NCBI RefSeq assembly: GCF_020080835.1
Contig: NC_058161.1
Span: forward strand, 3,348,001-3,412,000
Reading direction: 5' to 3'
DNA length: 64,000 bases
Source of the DNA: Cotesia glomerata
Lineage: Eukaryota > Arthropoda > Insecta > Hymenoptera > Braconidae
This document shows, piece by piece, positions 24,101 through 34,761 of the stretch (position 1 is its first letter; every line of letters begins with the position of its first letter). The position numbers and the translations under genes were made by a program. The notes below the pieces were generated by a model that worked only from the letters and a program-made list of their open reading frames with translations, ran no database searches and was not told where the DNA came from.

Positions 24101-26961
24101 ATAGTTGAACGCTAAAATTTAATATAAAAATTATAGTTTATGTCTTTGCAAAAAATATATGTTATTCAGAAAAGACTGTTTCATTAGATGGTACAATTTT
24201 TTTTACTTAAAATGATGATATACCGTTTTTTTGACTGATTGTTCGGTTTACGATTTAGTACCTTTTTCATGAAAAAAATAGCATCTATCGACGATTCTCG
24301 ACATGTCAACTTTCAAGTTAATAAAAATATAATTGTTTTGATTTATAATTGAAAAAACTTACAGAAATAAATTACTGTATCATTTAATAATTATAATATG
24401 CGCATATTACTCATAATAAATTTACGAATTTTGTATTATAACAATTCGAAAAGTCTGTTCAACTACTGGTCCCATTTTTACAAGTGTTCAAGTACTGGGT
24501 ACTTTACCTTACTTAAAAAGAAAAAAAAAAAAATTTACTCAATCGTCAAAAAAAATTTGATCCAAAAAAAAAATTTCGAACAATTTTTTTTCGGTTTTAT
24601 TTAATTTTATTTGATTAAAAAAATTTAATATTGGATTCAAAAAAATTGTTTTTTTAGTTCAAAAATTTTTCTCTTACAGTAATTTAGTTTTTTTTTTATT
24701 ATATCACCAATTTTTCATTATAAGTGATAATTTTATAATTATAAATAATTCTGTTCCTGTTGAAATTCAAATTTTTTTAATAAAAAAACAGAAAAAAATT
24801 GAAATTTTTAAGATTTAGAAATAGATCTCCCGACTTTATTGACTTTGCTTACTATTATCGCTAGAATAATAATAATGATTATTATTTGTATAGGTTCTAG
24901 ATGTTTACGATTGTGGACTAGGACTCTTGAGAATCGGACCTTTCAACTACGACCCACTTCGTGGAGTTGATTTGTGGCTGGCGCAGTCTGATCAGTTTAT
25001 TTTACAACATTTATCCACATCACCAGATGTTGAACCACCACATTTTGTTTCTCAGGTATTTTTTCATTTATAAAAATAAATAAATTAAATTTTGGAATAT
25101 TTTCATTTCAAATTGGAATTTTTTAATTCATTTTTATTTTTTTTTATGTCAAGTTTTTGAAATAGTTTCAAATAAATTTTTTTAGTTTCAAAAATTTGTA
25201 ACATTGAGCCAAATTTTATTTATTTATAATTCATAATTCTCAAAAGCCATATAATGATGGAAAATTGCTATTATTAACACAGAAAAAAAATTTATTTGAA
25301 TCAAGTAAATAATTTTGAAAAACCATCTTGATTTGAATAGAAAAATTCTTAAAGTAGGTAATGCGCGTTTTCATCCCCCGAAAAAACATCTTACAGACAA
25401 AATATCCCCCGACGAAATATTCTCCAGTATATTGAGAAGCTTATAATAATCATGATACTATTTAAAATACCTACCACAGACAAAATCCGAAAAAAAAAGT
25501 GCACAGAACGATAAAAAGCTTATGTGTTGGTCTACTTTTGAATAAACACACACAAAATCCATGATAAAAGGGCGCAACACGGTAACAAGCTTATGTGTTT
25601 GGAAATTTGTGTGGTGGGATATTTTATCAGGGGAAATTTTTGTAAAGGGGGCATAAGGTACCGGCGGATAATAAGGCCTAGCTAAAGGAGATTTTGAAAA
25701 AAATCGAAAATATTGCATTTAATTATTGAAATGTATCATTAATTTTTATATTAATACATTAGCCTGACTATCCCCTGACTATCCCTGACTATCCCCGCGA
25801 GATTGTCACGGTGTCTGTATGTATGTGTGTGTGTAAGTATGTAAGCCTCTTATAACTTTTGAACGGTTAAACCGATTTCATCGCGGTTGGTGCCATTCGA
25901 AAGGGTTTGACCAAACTTAGATTTTGAAAACTATTTGGAATGATTCAGATCAATAGATTTTGAGAAATCTTAAAAAAACTGAAAAAAAAATTTTTTTCAA
26001 ATGTGGTTTTTTTGGAATAACTTTTAAACGGCTTAAAGGTTCAATTCCAAAAACTAATCAGCTCTTAACTTCAAAAAACCACGTCGATCGCCACCAGTCC
26101 GGTCAAAATCGGTTGATTCGTTCGAGAGATATCGTGAACGAAAGAAAACCGGAAAAAGTGTTTTTTCGGAATAACTCTAAAATTCCTAGCGCGATCAATT
26201 CAAAATTTGAGATTCTTTGTGAGGCTTAAAAAACTGCGTCGAATGCTTCTAACCGCGTAAAAATCGGTTTATTCATTTAAAAGTTATTGCGGTTTAAAAA
26301 TTCAAAAAATAGTGTCTTATCAAATTTCTATCAGACTTTTGAGCTCGAAGAGCTTTAAAGCATAGGAAAGCAATCTCTTTGAGTTCGGAGAGCTCAAAAT
26401 AACCCATAAATTGTATTTTTGAGCTCGAAGAGCTCAAAAACGTCATTGGTGCAATTTTAAGCGCCTAAGTCTGGAATTAGCGGGAAGTTGCAGGGATGGC
26501 CTTCAGGGTCAACCGTTTTCCTAATTTTTTTTTATACTTTCAATATGTAAATAAAAACACTCTAAATATTCAAGATAATTCATTTTTATTTTCCTATAAA
26601 AAACTACCCTCCAAAGAAGTCATGAAAATAGGCATAAGTTACCAGACTACTACCTTAAAGTAACAAATTTTTTTTAGTTTGAGTAAATTTTACTTGATTC
26701 AAGAATTTTTCTCTTTAATGAAGTTAATTTTTTTTTTTTTATGTATACATTAAAATTATTATTATTAAAAATAGACAAATTCTAAAGGAATAATAATAAT
26801 AATTACAAAAAAATTTTTTTTAGGTAAGAGCAACATTAAAATACATCCAAGACAATCAATTTCCGGCTGTGACAGTTTTCCGAGACAACAGGCCCCACTA
26901 CTACCGCCGTGATGAAACAACTGGAGTTTGGCAGCCGATGCGCTACGACACTAATTTCTAA
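17954..26961 (+). CDS. NTAN1: Protein N-terminal asparagine amidohydrolase (NTAN1), six coding exons
   Basis: The coding exons are 17954-18140, 20889-20954, 22900-23082, 23163-23371, 24894-25055 and 26824-26961. Joined they make 945 nt, or 314 residues plus TAA; human NTAN1 is about 310. All introns are GT-AG with consistent phases (1,1,1,0,0). Recognisable family blocks are the VGPVGLLYVQQRE block (about residues 42-54), the SILGSDDMTTC block ending in Cys76, LVGGYSD in exon 3, WPVIYGIGLNVKTGEI in exon 4, and IGPFNYDP and HLSTSPDVEPPHF in exon 5. By family knowledge the cysteine of the TTC motif is the catalytic nucleophile. The enzyme deamidates N-terminal Asn to Asp, making a substrate for arginylation and N-degron turnover in cytosol or nucleus. 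The ATG is chosen because it aligns with the family start; it lies one base after a good acceptor, so an upstream non-coding exon is expected but not located. The reading is open and shows no lesion. The identification rests on remembered family similarity, not on a search. Confidence 0.96.
18146..18320. mobile_element. MITE end with repeated GGTGTTAA words, against the NTAN1 intron 1 donor
   Basis: It starts TACACTGTAAAAAAAGCGG and then contains about eleven copies of a short word GGTGTTAA/TTAACACC in both orientations up to about 18320. The terminus is like those at 61932 and, more loosely, 808. I could not place a second terminal repeat, so the right end is approximate or lost. Confidence 0.55.
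18756..19574. mobile_element. Foldback element with long inverted termini, NTAN1 intron 1
   Basis: The ends TACCCGAGTCGAAATTT and AAATTTCGACTTGGGTA begin inverted arms of about 200 bp. The arms are built from diverged units around CGTATTGAACGTT, AAATCGTAG and AACGTAG. The AT-rich centre has no ORF. It sits inside a copy of the TGCAC-terminated element, since flanking sequence on both sides (ttatttacata and tagatatagatat) continues that element. Confidence 0.75.
19575..19994 (-). mobile_element. TGCAC-terminated DNA element, copy 2 (truncated)
   Basis: It is the reverse complement of most of 1227-1680, ending with TTATGAGGCGTGCA. It shares the palindrome around CATAAGCGAAG and the block GGACGTCCGGCTGTCAAATG. 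The left side is broken by the foldback element. Confidence 0.75.
20889..20954 (+). CDS. NTAN1: NTAN1 coding exon 2 (residues 63-84), catalytic cysteine
   Basis: This 66-nt exon follows the acceptor ctgtttcag and precedes the donor gtgagt at 20955. It encodes the block SILGSDDMTTCIIVVVRHS. The cysteine, residue 76 of the joined protein, matches the active-site cysteine of the family. The acceptor is fixed by phase: using the AG two bases further on would destroy the conserved reading. Confidence 0.95.
20995..21526. repeat. AT-rich satellite-like sequence (CATATATGATCA words), NTAN1 intron 2
   Basis: The stretch is built of ATATGATCATATATG-like words, strongest at 20995-21220 and 21470-21526. 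It resumes at about 22556-22665 after the Helitron-like element, so that element appears to have inserted into it. Confidence 0.5.
21527..22553 (+). mobile_element. Helitron-like element, copy a (NTAN1 intron 2)
   Basis: The 5' end is TCTATATTATCAAGAGAAT and the 3' end is a short hairpin (GTCACATAGTGAC) followed by GCAAGGTTGCTAG with T after it. TC at the start, a 3' subterminal hairpin and a CTRR end are hallmarks of Helitron or Helentron-type elements. The body holds about three units of a roughly 215-bp minisatellite. No Rep/helicase ORF, so it is non-autonomous. Confidence 0.75.
22900..23082 (+). CDS. NTAN1: NTAN1 coding exon 3 (residues 85-145)
   Basis: It lies between the acceptor aatttatag and the donor gtaagt at 23083 and encodes the segment ending ELQLVGGYSDPRNYSEELF, matching the LVGGFSD region of vertebrate NTAN1. 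Phase 1 at both ends. It is alanine-rich around residues 98-103, which looks lineage-specific. Confidence 0.95.
23163..23371 (+). CDS. NTAN1: NTAN1 coding exon 4 (residues 146-215)
   Basis: The preceding intron is only 80 bp, the one intron of this gene without an inserted element. The exon encodes a TLCCVGELN segment followed by WPVIYGIGLNVKTGEIFPA and RSARHLTGGQQ, all matching the family. It ends in phase 0 at the donor gtaagc (23372). The antisense frame is also open here but has no merit. Confidence 0.95.
23433..24511. mobile_element. DNA transposon with TAAGGTAAAGTACCC termini, NTAN1 intron 4
   Basis: The left end TAAGGTAAAGTACCCAGTAG is matched by the right end CTGGGTACTTTACCTTA. The words CAGTAGTTGAAC recur several times near the left end and again, inverted, near the right end. 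No ORF of transposase size is visible, so it is non-autonomous. Confidence 0.75.
24894..25055 (+). CDS. NTAN1: NTAN1 coding exon 5 (residues 216-269)
   Basis: It starts after the acceptor ttatttgtatag and ends in CAG before the donor gtattt at 25056, phase 0 at both ends. It encodes LRIGPFNYDP, a DLWL segment, and QHLSTSPDVEPPHFV, each with a clear counterpart in vertebrate NTAN1. Confidence 0.95.
25275..26746. mobile_element. MITE of the ACACAGAAA family split by a 1.3-kb insertion, NTAN1 intron 5
   Basis: The left part (25275 to about 25357) and right part (about 26660-26746) match the left and right halves of the intact 224-bp element at 7188-7411, including the words GAATCAAGTAAATAATTTTGA and TTACTTGATTCAAGAATTTTT. 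The sequence between them is therefore a later insertion. Confidence 0.6.
25360..26655 (+). mobile_element. Unclassified repeat inserted in the intron 5 MITE
   Basis: It contains CTGACTATCCC tandem words at about 25765-25795, a GTATGTATGTGTGTG microsatellite, a TTTTGAACGGTTAAACCGATTT motif at 25857, three loosely related GGTCAAAATCGGTT-like segments, and GAGCTCGAAGAGCTC palindromes at 26340-26440. The class is unknown. No domain is recognisable in its 89-residue ORF at 25960-26229. Confidence 0.45.
26824..26961 (+). CDS. NTAN1: NTAN1 terminal coding exon 6 (residues 270-314 and stop)
   Basis: It follows a T-rich tract and acceptor (tttttttag) and encodes VRATLKYIQDN at its start and a tail with GVWQPM before TAA at 26959-26961, matching the C-terminal region of the family in position and length. 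Confidence 0.94.
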   Translation, partial: VRATLKYIQDNQFPAVTVFRDNRPHYYRRDETTGVWQPMRYDTNF

Positions 26962-28885
26962 CAAAATTTACTAAACATTACCCTATAAATAATTGCTAAT
27001 CCCGTGCAATATTTAAATTAAAAATAATTTGAGGCCCATTGTTGTTTCTTCTTAATTTTTAACAAGCGATTTTCTGTGTGCCCTTTTTTGTGGTCGAGTA
27101 ATCGATCTGCCTTCGCCATAAAATAATTTCACTAGATTATTATTATTATTAAAATTATAATTATAATAAAAATTTATACTATTAACTATTATAATAATTA
27201 ATAGGTAGAAAAATACGATGTATATACTTTTTTTGACTAAGCTCGCATTTTTATTAATTACGTCTCCTTGGTTAAAAATATTCCACTAAAAATTGTGTTA
27301 TAAATTGTTATTACATTATTAAAAAATTGTTAACAATTATTGAAAAAAAATTTATCAATACCGTCCGTTTAAAATCAGACGTAATTAATTTAATTATTTT
27401 AAATGCGCGACTTAGTTTAGAATAATTAATTGAAAGGCGAAAAAAAAAATATATTTTTACTAATTAAAAAAAGATTTGTAAAGATAAAAAAAAATAAATT
27501 GACGGTGAAAAGTTTACAAGAAAGTTAAGTCGAGAGAAATTAATTAAAGTTAATGTAATTGTTATTTTAATGATGTTTAGTTCGAGTAATCTGTTATTGT
27601 TTACTCGGATTATTTTATTTTAATTCTTCGGCAGAGTTTTGCTCTTTCTTTTTTTTTTTTTATTTTAATTTAGCGGAGAGAGCATTAAGTTTTTTGTTTG
27701 AGAAGAGTAAAGTTTCTTGTCTCGAGTCAATTACACCGGTGGATTAAAAAGAAAGAACCTTGTCGAGTAAATATAAGATTTTTAAAGCGCACTTTTTTAA
27801 ATAAAAAAATTATAAACTTTTCCCAAGATGTAATTGATCGTTTTAGTTTAAGTTTTTATTTTACGCTCTCTTATCGTAATAATTAATGTTATTATTGTTT
27901 TTGAAATTATTAAAAATATTATTATTATTATATCATTACATAAATACGATTGTAATTTTTATTTGGTGATATATTTATATATAATTAATTATTAATGATA
28001 AATATTATTGTAATTTAAAATAAATTTAATAAAATTATTATATAATTAATAATGTGTTTATTTTTATTTAAATTATTTATTCTTATTTTTTTTTAATTTT
28101 ATTTAATATGAAATTTATTAATTTTAGTAAGTCAAATTAAAAAAAAAAAATTTTTCTTTAATTTTCTGAAAATTTTAATTATGATTTATAAGACATTTTT
28201 TTATGACTATTGTTAAAGTAAAATTAAATAAAATAAATAATGAAGTTAAAAAAAATTTTTACGTAATAATTGATTATTTGATGTTAAAAAAAGCTTTTTT
28301 TTAATTAATAAATTTTTTGTTGAAATTAATTAAATATGTTAAATTTTTTCACATTAAAATTGACGAGTTTTTTTTTTTATTTATAAACAAAGAAAATTAT
28401 TAGACTGGATTATTAATTATTATTTCTTGTCACAATTTTAAAAATCTGTGTGTAATAAAAAATAATTATAATTTGCTTGAATAATTGATGAAAAAATTCA
28501 CATAAAAAATTACTCAATAATTTTCTTATAGAAGTATTGAAATTCAGAGAAAATTTTTTTAAAAACAATTTCAATTTTTAATGGTTACTATCATGAGAAA
28601 GTTAAATATTTAATATGCCCAGGAAGCTTCGTCATTTCCTAGTCAGTCAGGATTAGATGTTATATAAACTTTCTGATAGTTGAAGCTTATAAGATAACGT
28701 TTGAGTTTATAAACAGAAATGTCAATTTGACCTTGCATTATTAATGAATAGTTAAATAATTTATACCGAAATATTAAGTTCGATATCGATCAATTGATCG
28801 TAATTATTTTATAATTATTGAGAAAGTTAATTGATAATAAGCTTATTATTATTATTGAAAACAGACAAATTTTAAAAGAATAATA
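26962..28885. other. NTAN1 3' UTR and following AT-rich stretch
   Basis: Very AT-rich with several AATAAA hexamers; no second gene seen. A 62-codon frame at 27698-27886 is unsupported. Confidence 0.4.
27165..27170 (+). promoter_or_regulatory. Candidate polyadenylation signal of NTAN1
   Basis: AATAAA occurs about 200 bp after the stop codon, in an AT-rich 3' UTR-like stretch. In DNA of this composition the hexamer occurs often by chance, and others follow near 28018, so the cleavage site is uncertain. Confidence 0.35.
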
Positions 28886-29200
28886 ACTAACAACTTTGCA
28901 GTCACCATGTGACTGCCGTGACTTTGTGTAGTCTAAATAAATAAAATTTTGCTTTATTAAATAATGACTTTTGTTAAATTGCTCTGTACTTTCTTAAATA
29001 TTGACGTTTTTGAAGATATAAGCTCATTCCGATTTTACCCTCATCAAAAGCTTTCATTTGAGTACCCACAAGCATTTTTCATATATTTTATATATTTCAT
29101 ATATATGTAATATATATTTTAAAGATATAAGCTCATCCCGATGTTACACAGATGAGGAGCTTTCATTTGAGTACCCACATGCATTTTTGACATATTTTTC

Positions 29201-29202
<2 letters not shown>

Positions 29203-29258
<56 letters not shown>
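29203..29258. repeat. (TA)n microsatellite, left of the MITE
   Basis: An uninterrupted run of TA dinucleotides; it continues beyond the MITE at 29541-29632. Confidence 0.9.
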
Positions 29259-29637
<379 letters not shown>

Positions 29638-30424
29638 CAAATATATGAAAAATTGATGTAGGTACTCAAATGAAAGATCTCGATGAGTGTAATGTCAGGG
29701 TGAGTTTTAAAAATATCATTAGTTGACAAGATACAAGGTCATTTCTTAATTATTGATATTTTTGAAGATATAAGCTCATCCCGGTGTTACACTCATCAAG
29801 AGCTTTCATTTGAGTACCCACATGCATTTTGATATATTTTTCATATATACATATATATAATATACATAAATATATGAAAAAATGATATGGGTACTCAAAT
29901 GAAAGGTCTCGATAAGTGTAATGTCGGAGTGAGCTTATCTCTTTAAAAATGTCAGTAGTAGACAAGATACAAGGTCATTTCTTAATTATTGATATTTTTA
30001 AAGATATAAGCTCATCCCGGTGTTACACTCATCAAGAGCTTTCATTTGAGTACCCACATGCATTTTGATATATTTTTCATATATACATATATATAAATAT
30101 ATGAAATATATGAGAAATTGATGTGGGTACTTAAATGAAAGATCTCGATGAGTGTAACATCGGGATGAGCTTATATCTTAAAAAATGTCAATAGTTCACA
30201 AGACACAAGGTCATTTCTTAATTATGTATCTAGAGATAATTTTTGAATGCAGCCTAAATACTTATAATAATAAATTGACTATCGGTGAGAATGATATGAA
30301 ACCTTGAAAAGCCACAAATTTCAGTCAGGACCTTTTCAATGACACTAAATTTCACTAAAAAAAACGATTTTATCATGTGACTATCCTGGAAACAAAATTT
30401 TCCTTATTCTCTTAATAATATAGA

Positions 30425-32052
30425 TAATAATAATAATATCATTATAATTTATGTAATGATAAATGATAATTGTTAATCAAAAAAAGCCAATAATATAGAA
30501 TAATTTCAAAGACTATAAACTTAGGGAGCTGAGAGATCATAGATTAGAGAATAAAAAACAGAGAATAGCGCGCAACATATGTGTTAAGTGAAGAGAAATG
30601 CTCTCAGTAGATTAAGATCTTTATCTTATGGATTAAATTTATCAGTTGATTTATTTTAGTGCCTCAAAATAAAACCATTTAATGAACTGACTAACCTTAA
30701 TTTATTTTTTTATTTTGACCAAGTAATTAAACTTGTTTATCAATAAATTCAACAATTAAATTTATCAATACATATTAACTTGTTCAATTTTTAAATTAAT
30801 CGATTAATTTTTCTAACACAAAGACAATCAATGGAATAATTTATTCAAAAAGTGACTAACCGTGTCATGCCTGTATCGATTATCGCGTTGCGTGTGTGAA
30901 ATCTGTACATCAATCTCGACTATAACTGACTAGTTTACTGTACCTACTAGTATAGTAGTTTAGTATGTAGATGCACAGATCAGATCAGGCTGATATATGC
31001 CCTGACAATTAAGGATGCGCTGGATGTTAATCGCAGACAAAGGACAAAGACCACATACTCCCAATCACTGTAATTTACACTTGATATAGCTGACACGGTT
31101 AAAATTAATTTATTTATTAACAGATTCTACTGAGTGTGTGTTCACGCGCTTCATTATTTCATACAGTACTTGTCGGATTAATTTAGATAGATAATATTAG
31201 CTTTGGCACGTTATTCTGTTCGATGATATTATGTCGTTAATCCTCAAAAATTATAATAAAAAAAAATAAAAAAAATTTTTTTTTTTAATTTTAATCGAGT
31301 TTTTTAAAAAATTCGGAAATTATTCGAACAAAAATTTATTTAGGTCATTTTTATTAAAATAATAATTATTAAAAAATATTTTTGTTACCAAAAAAAAAAA
31401 AAATAAAAAAAAATTTTTTTTAAAAATAGAACAAAAATTTTAATCGTGTTTTTTTAAAAAATTTGGAAATTATTCGAACAAAAATTTATTTAGGTCATTT
31501 TTATTCAAATAATAATTATTAAAAAATATTTTTGTAACCAAAAAAAAAATAAAAAAAAAATATAAAAAAAATAAAAAAAAAAATTTTTAATCGAGATTTT
31601 TAAAAAATTGGGAAATTCTTCGAACAAAAATTTATTTAGGTCATTTTTATTCAAATAATAATTATCAAAAAATATTTTTGTAACCAAAAAAAAAGTAAAT
31701 GTAAATAATATTATTGACAATGCTAGGAAGAAAGAATATAATCCAAAACAAATAATGCTTACTAGTTAGTTGCTAGACAAGTTGGACATGTGGTAAAGTC
31801 AAATGTTTGGAAAGCATTAATAAAAAAGTGACCTGTGATTATTATAATAAAGTTACTTATTTAATGCAATCTGTTGTGACCTAAAAACCCGTAATGGACT
31901 GATATTCGAGCAGTTTAGCGATAAGCAAAAAGTATTCTGTTTTATCATAAATCGATTAATAAAAGAAAAAAAATTAATTGTATAGGTTTACGGTCTGCAA
32001 TATTTTTATGCATGAAAGTATTTTTGAAATTCTTTGTATAATTATTTATTGT
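30425..32052. other. AT-rich stretch between Helitron copy b and duplication arm 1
   Basis: 30840-31230 is unique and less AT-rich; 31280-31690 is the tandem repeat; nothing coding is supported. Confidence 0.4.
31280..31690 (+). repeat. Tandem repeat, three copies of about 150 bp
   Basis: CGAACAAAAATTTATTTAGG occurs at about 31325, 31476 and 31621, with the same A-rich spacer between units. Confidence 0.8.
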
Positions 32053-32638
32053 AAGGTACAAAATGAATATTTTTTTTTAATATTCAAATTTTTTGGGTGA
32101 AATTAGAATTGAAAATTTAAATTATAATGAAATTTAAGTCAAGGTCATTTTTATGATTACAAAATAATTATTTTAATGATTGGAATTGTTTTCTAATTAA
32201 ATTAGCTGCTTGTCAATTAAGGCCTGAAACTTTTTAATTTACAGTTGATTTTATTTTTATAATGGTAAATTCGCGAAATTACCTAACTTAAGTTTTAAAA
32301 AATATTAACATTATTTTTTAGTTATCATAAAAAATAATTGGTTTGTTTCTTTGAATAATTGTTTAGTAACAATATGCAAAGAGCATGGTGAACGATTAAG
32401 TAACTCGTTTCTAACAATAACCATAATTGCAATTATTTGAGATATATATGGTTATCGCTGCAAAAACTGGCCTTTAAAGTATTAGTTTAGCATCGACAAA
32501 AATTATTAGCCAAATTAAAAGAAACGAAAACAATACGTACTAATAATGCGAACTTTAGCGTCGTATTAATTACTGCTTATGAAACATAGTTGCTATACTT
32601 GTCTATGTAACCCGAGGATATTTTGATAAGAGGCGAGG

Positions 32639-32672
32639 TATATATTCAGGGGTTAAGACTATCGAATTCAGT
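32639..32672 (+). promoter_or_regulatory. Core promoter of the peptide gene (TATA box and initiator)
   Basis: TATATATT at 32639-32646 is followed by the arthropod initiator TCAGT at 32668-32672, placing the presumed start site A at 32670, 31 bp from the TATA start. Both elements are kept in the inverted copy (42941-42948 and about 42912-42916). Confidence 0.75.
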
Positions 32673-32742
32673 CGCTATTTGTCTTCAGTAAAATTTTGAA
32701 CTTTTCAAGAAGTCTTGATTATAATTCTGATCAAAAGACGAA
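32670..32742 (+). other. Non-coding first exon of the peptide gene
   Basis: It runs from the initiator to the donor AAGACGAA|gtgagt at 32743. The following 200-bp intron ends at 32942, 14 bp before the ATG. Confidence 0.65.
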
Positions 32743-32956
32743 GTGAGTATTAATTTTTAAAATAAATCATTATTGTGCACCCGTTAAAAAATATCAGAAC
32801 ATTCTTTCGAGTGTACTTTGTCAAATAATTTTATAATATTTGTAAATTTTTCGATGCAAAATTCTGCGGAAAATTAATTAGAAATAGTATGCAATGGTAA
32901 AAATTTTAGAAAATATTCAATGTAATTAGTTTTAAAATTCAGTCGTTGAATTGACA

Positions 32957-33052
32957 ATGTCGAAAATAATTGTGTTGTTTCTTCTAGTCGCTGTCATGAC
33001 TAATGTTATCATGAACGTAACTGTAGAGGGATATAAACCCGAAGGCGAATCT
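32957..33052 (+). CDS. Peptide gene coding exon 1 (signal peptide, 32 residues)
   Basis: The ATG lies 14 bp after an acceptor at 32941-32942 (aaattcag). The exon ends in GAATCT at the donor gtatga (33053). If that intron is not removed, the next in-frame codons are GTA TGA. Confidence 0.75.
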
Positions 33053-33223
33053 GTATGACTGTATATTATTTTTATTACAAATATTCGTTATTGATTAATT
33101 TATTTTTTTAAAATTATTTTTAATTATTTGTGTCTTCAGTGTGTTAGTTGGGAAGAGTGCTGCGCTCAAGATTGCGGTAAAGCTTGGTTATCAAAAACAA
33201 TAAAGTGTCAGAGTCTTATATAA
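32957..33223 (+). CDS. Small secreted cysteine-rich peptide, two coding exons (family unrecognised)
   Basis: The coding exons are 32957-33052 and 33140-33223, joined in phase 0 across an 87-bp GT-AG intron, giving 59 residues. Exon 1 starts MSK followed by a hydrophobic core (IIVLFLLVAV), a typical signal peptide, and then a short acidic linker. Exon 2 holds all five cysteines with spacing C-x5-CC-x3-C-x10-C and two tryptophans. A TATA box, initiator, non-coding first exon and polyadenylation signal are all in place. By analogy, one-signal, one-cysteine-exon genes of this size include secreted venom, salivary, antimicrobial or parasitoid effector peptides; function here is inference only. The odd cysteine count is unusual for a disulfide-stabilised peptide. 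A damaged inverted copy is at 42365-42631. No match was searched. Confidence 0.75.
33140..33223 (+). CDS. Peptide gene coding exon 2 (cysteine-rich, 27 residues and stop)
   Basis: It follows the acceptor ttgtgtcttcag and opens with the TGT codon of the first cysteine. The CC pair is in the middle and TAA is at 33221-33223. Confidence 0.75.
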   Translation, partial: CVSWEECCAQDCGKAWLSKTIKCQSLI

Positions 33224-33246
33224 ATAGAAAGTATCAGTTTTTGAAA

Positions 33247-33252
33247 AATAAA
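33247..33252 (+). promoter_or_regulatory. Polyadenylation signal of the peptide gene
   Basis: AATAAA lies 24 bp after the stop codon. The inverted copy and the 34153 remnant read AATAAC at the same place, so the signal is changed in both. Confidence 0.5.
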
Positions 33253-33439
33253 AATGTAGGCCAATAACATGTCAGTAAATTCGGTTTGAATTATTATTAT
33301 TATTATTATTATTATAAATAGCAATTAAAAATTTTTAATAACAAATCTAAAGTTTTTCTTGAAAAATCTCAAAGTTTTTCCAACTAAACCGTGTGTAATA
33401 ATTACCGCATGATAATTAAAATCTTGTTTCAGTCGCATT

Positions 33440-34152
33440 ACACTGATAGAAGGATTCATTAACTATTGATAATTAAATTTATTTGAAGACAATTATTTAA
33501 TTTATTAAATTTTAATAAAAATTTTTTAACATTTAATAAATATTTATTTGGGAAAAAAGTATATTTCTTAATAATTAATAAGTATTTATTAATAATTAAG
33601 AAATATTTATTTACAGTTAATAAATATTTTGTCGAGTGAATTTGTTTCGCTTGCAATGTCATATGATATGAAGATTGCTTATAAACAAAAATCATCTTTA
33701 TAAATTATTTGCATTAATTATATTACATTATAATAACGTTTATTGTAAAATACCAAATTCTATCACAACTCATAATTATCTATTATATTTTTAAATATTA
33801 AAAACGTTAATTAATTTAGTGAATTGAATTATTATCATGTATTTTAGCTATAGAGTTATAAAAAGTATCAAAAGAAAATTGCTACTTTTGCTTTTTATTT
33901 TAAATAACTATTTGTTAACAGTTAACAAATATTTATTAACAGTTAATAAATTGTACATAATAAATTACTTATTAACTGTTAATAAATATTTGTTAACTGT
34001 TAACAAATATTTACTACCATTTAATAAATCGTATTTAATGAATAATTTATTAACTGTTAATAAATATTTATTAAATCCTATGATGAGTTAAAAAATCATT
34101 TATTAACAGATAATAAAGCTTATTAAATATAAACAAATCCTTTTATCAGTGT
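33440..34152. mobile_element. TIR element, CACTGATAGAAGGATT family, copy 3
   Basis: Ends ACACTGATAGAAGGATTCA and AAATCCTTTTATCAGTGT. The interior is rich in TTAACAGTTAATAAATATT words in both orientations, making both strands read as YLLTVNK repeats. No transposase. Confidence 0.8.
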
Positions 34153-34232
34153 GGAAAGTATCATAGTTTTTGAAAAATAACAATGTAGGCCAATAACATC
34201 TTAGTAAAATCGGTTTGATTAATAATTATTAT
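34153..34232 (+). pseudogene. Remnant of a third peptide-gene copy (3' UTR only)
   Basis: Directly after the TIR element, GAAAGTATCATAGTTTTTGA to about TCGGTTTGATTAATAAT repeats the 3' UTR found at 33227-33300. It shares variants with arm 2 (TCATAG, AATAACAATG) that arm 1 lacks. Confidence 0.65.
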
Positions 34233-34559
34233 TTTTTTAATTGCAATACTTCTTGCAAAGGATAATAAATAAATAGTAATAAAATAAATAATTATCAATG
34301 TACATAATAAATATTAGTATTGGTTTATTTATTCAACAATTTCAGTGCATATCCATTTAATTGTGTTTACTTTGGGATTTTAATACAAAGCGTCATATAT
34401 AAAACCATCATCGGCACCAGTATGCTCTGAAATATAATAATAAGTACATAAACACATAACACATACTATTATTGTACCCGCGGGGTTTTTAGTTCGCGCA
34501 TGTCGTTTTTGTACTGTATACGCCGGGGTTGTCGGGTGAGGGGGTGCCATCAACTTTTC

Positions 34560-34761
34560 GACGCTCAAGTAATATCATATCAGTGCCGCTCCGTCACCGC
34601 GCCCGAACACACCCTTTTCGGTCTGCTCGTTAAGTAATGCGTGCTTTTACTGTCGAACTGTGCTTTTTCGTTTAGTTTACATTTTTAATTTGCAAAGTAC
34701 AGAAAAAAAATAAAATTAAAATTAAAATTAAAATTTTCGCTGTGTGACTTGTTGAATTACG
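34560..34761 (+). promoter_or_regulatory. Candidate promoter and 5' UTR exon of an unidentified gene
   Basis: This stretch has many more CG dinucleotides than its surroundings and is not repetitive. It ends at a strong donor, TTACG|gtaagtg (34762). No coding exon that could join it is evident in the window. Confidence 0.3.

Larger units (their letters stand above)
32053..33437 (+). repeat. Inverted duplication, arm 1 (intact peptide gene)
   Basis: The sequence from about GTAAGGTACAAAATGAATA to GTTTCAGTCGCAT is matched in reverse orientation at 41071-43533 with a low level of substitutions. It contains the promoter, all exons and about 580 bp upstream of the TATA box. The arm ends exactly at the TIR element at 33440. 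Confidence 0.85.
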
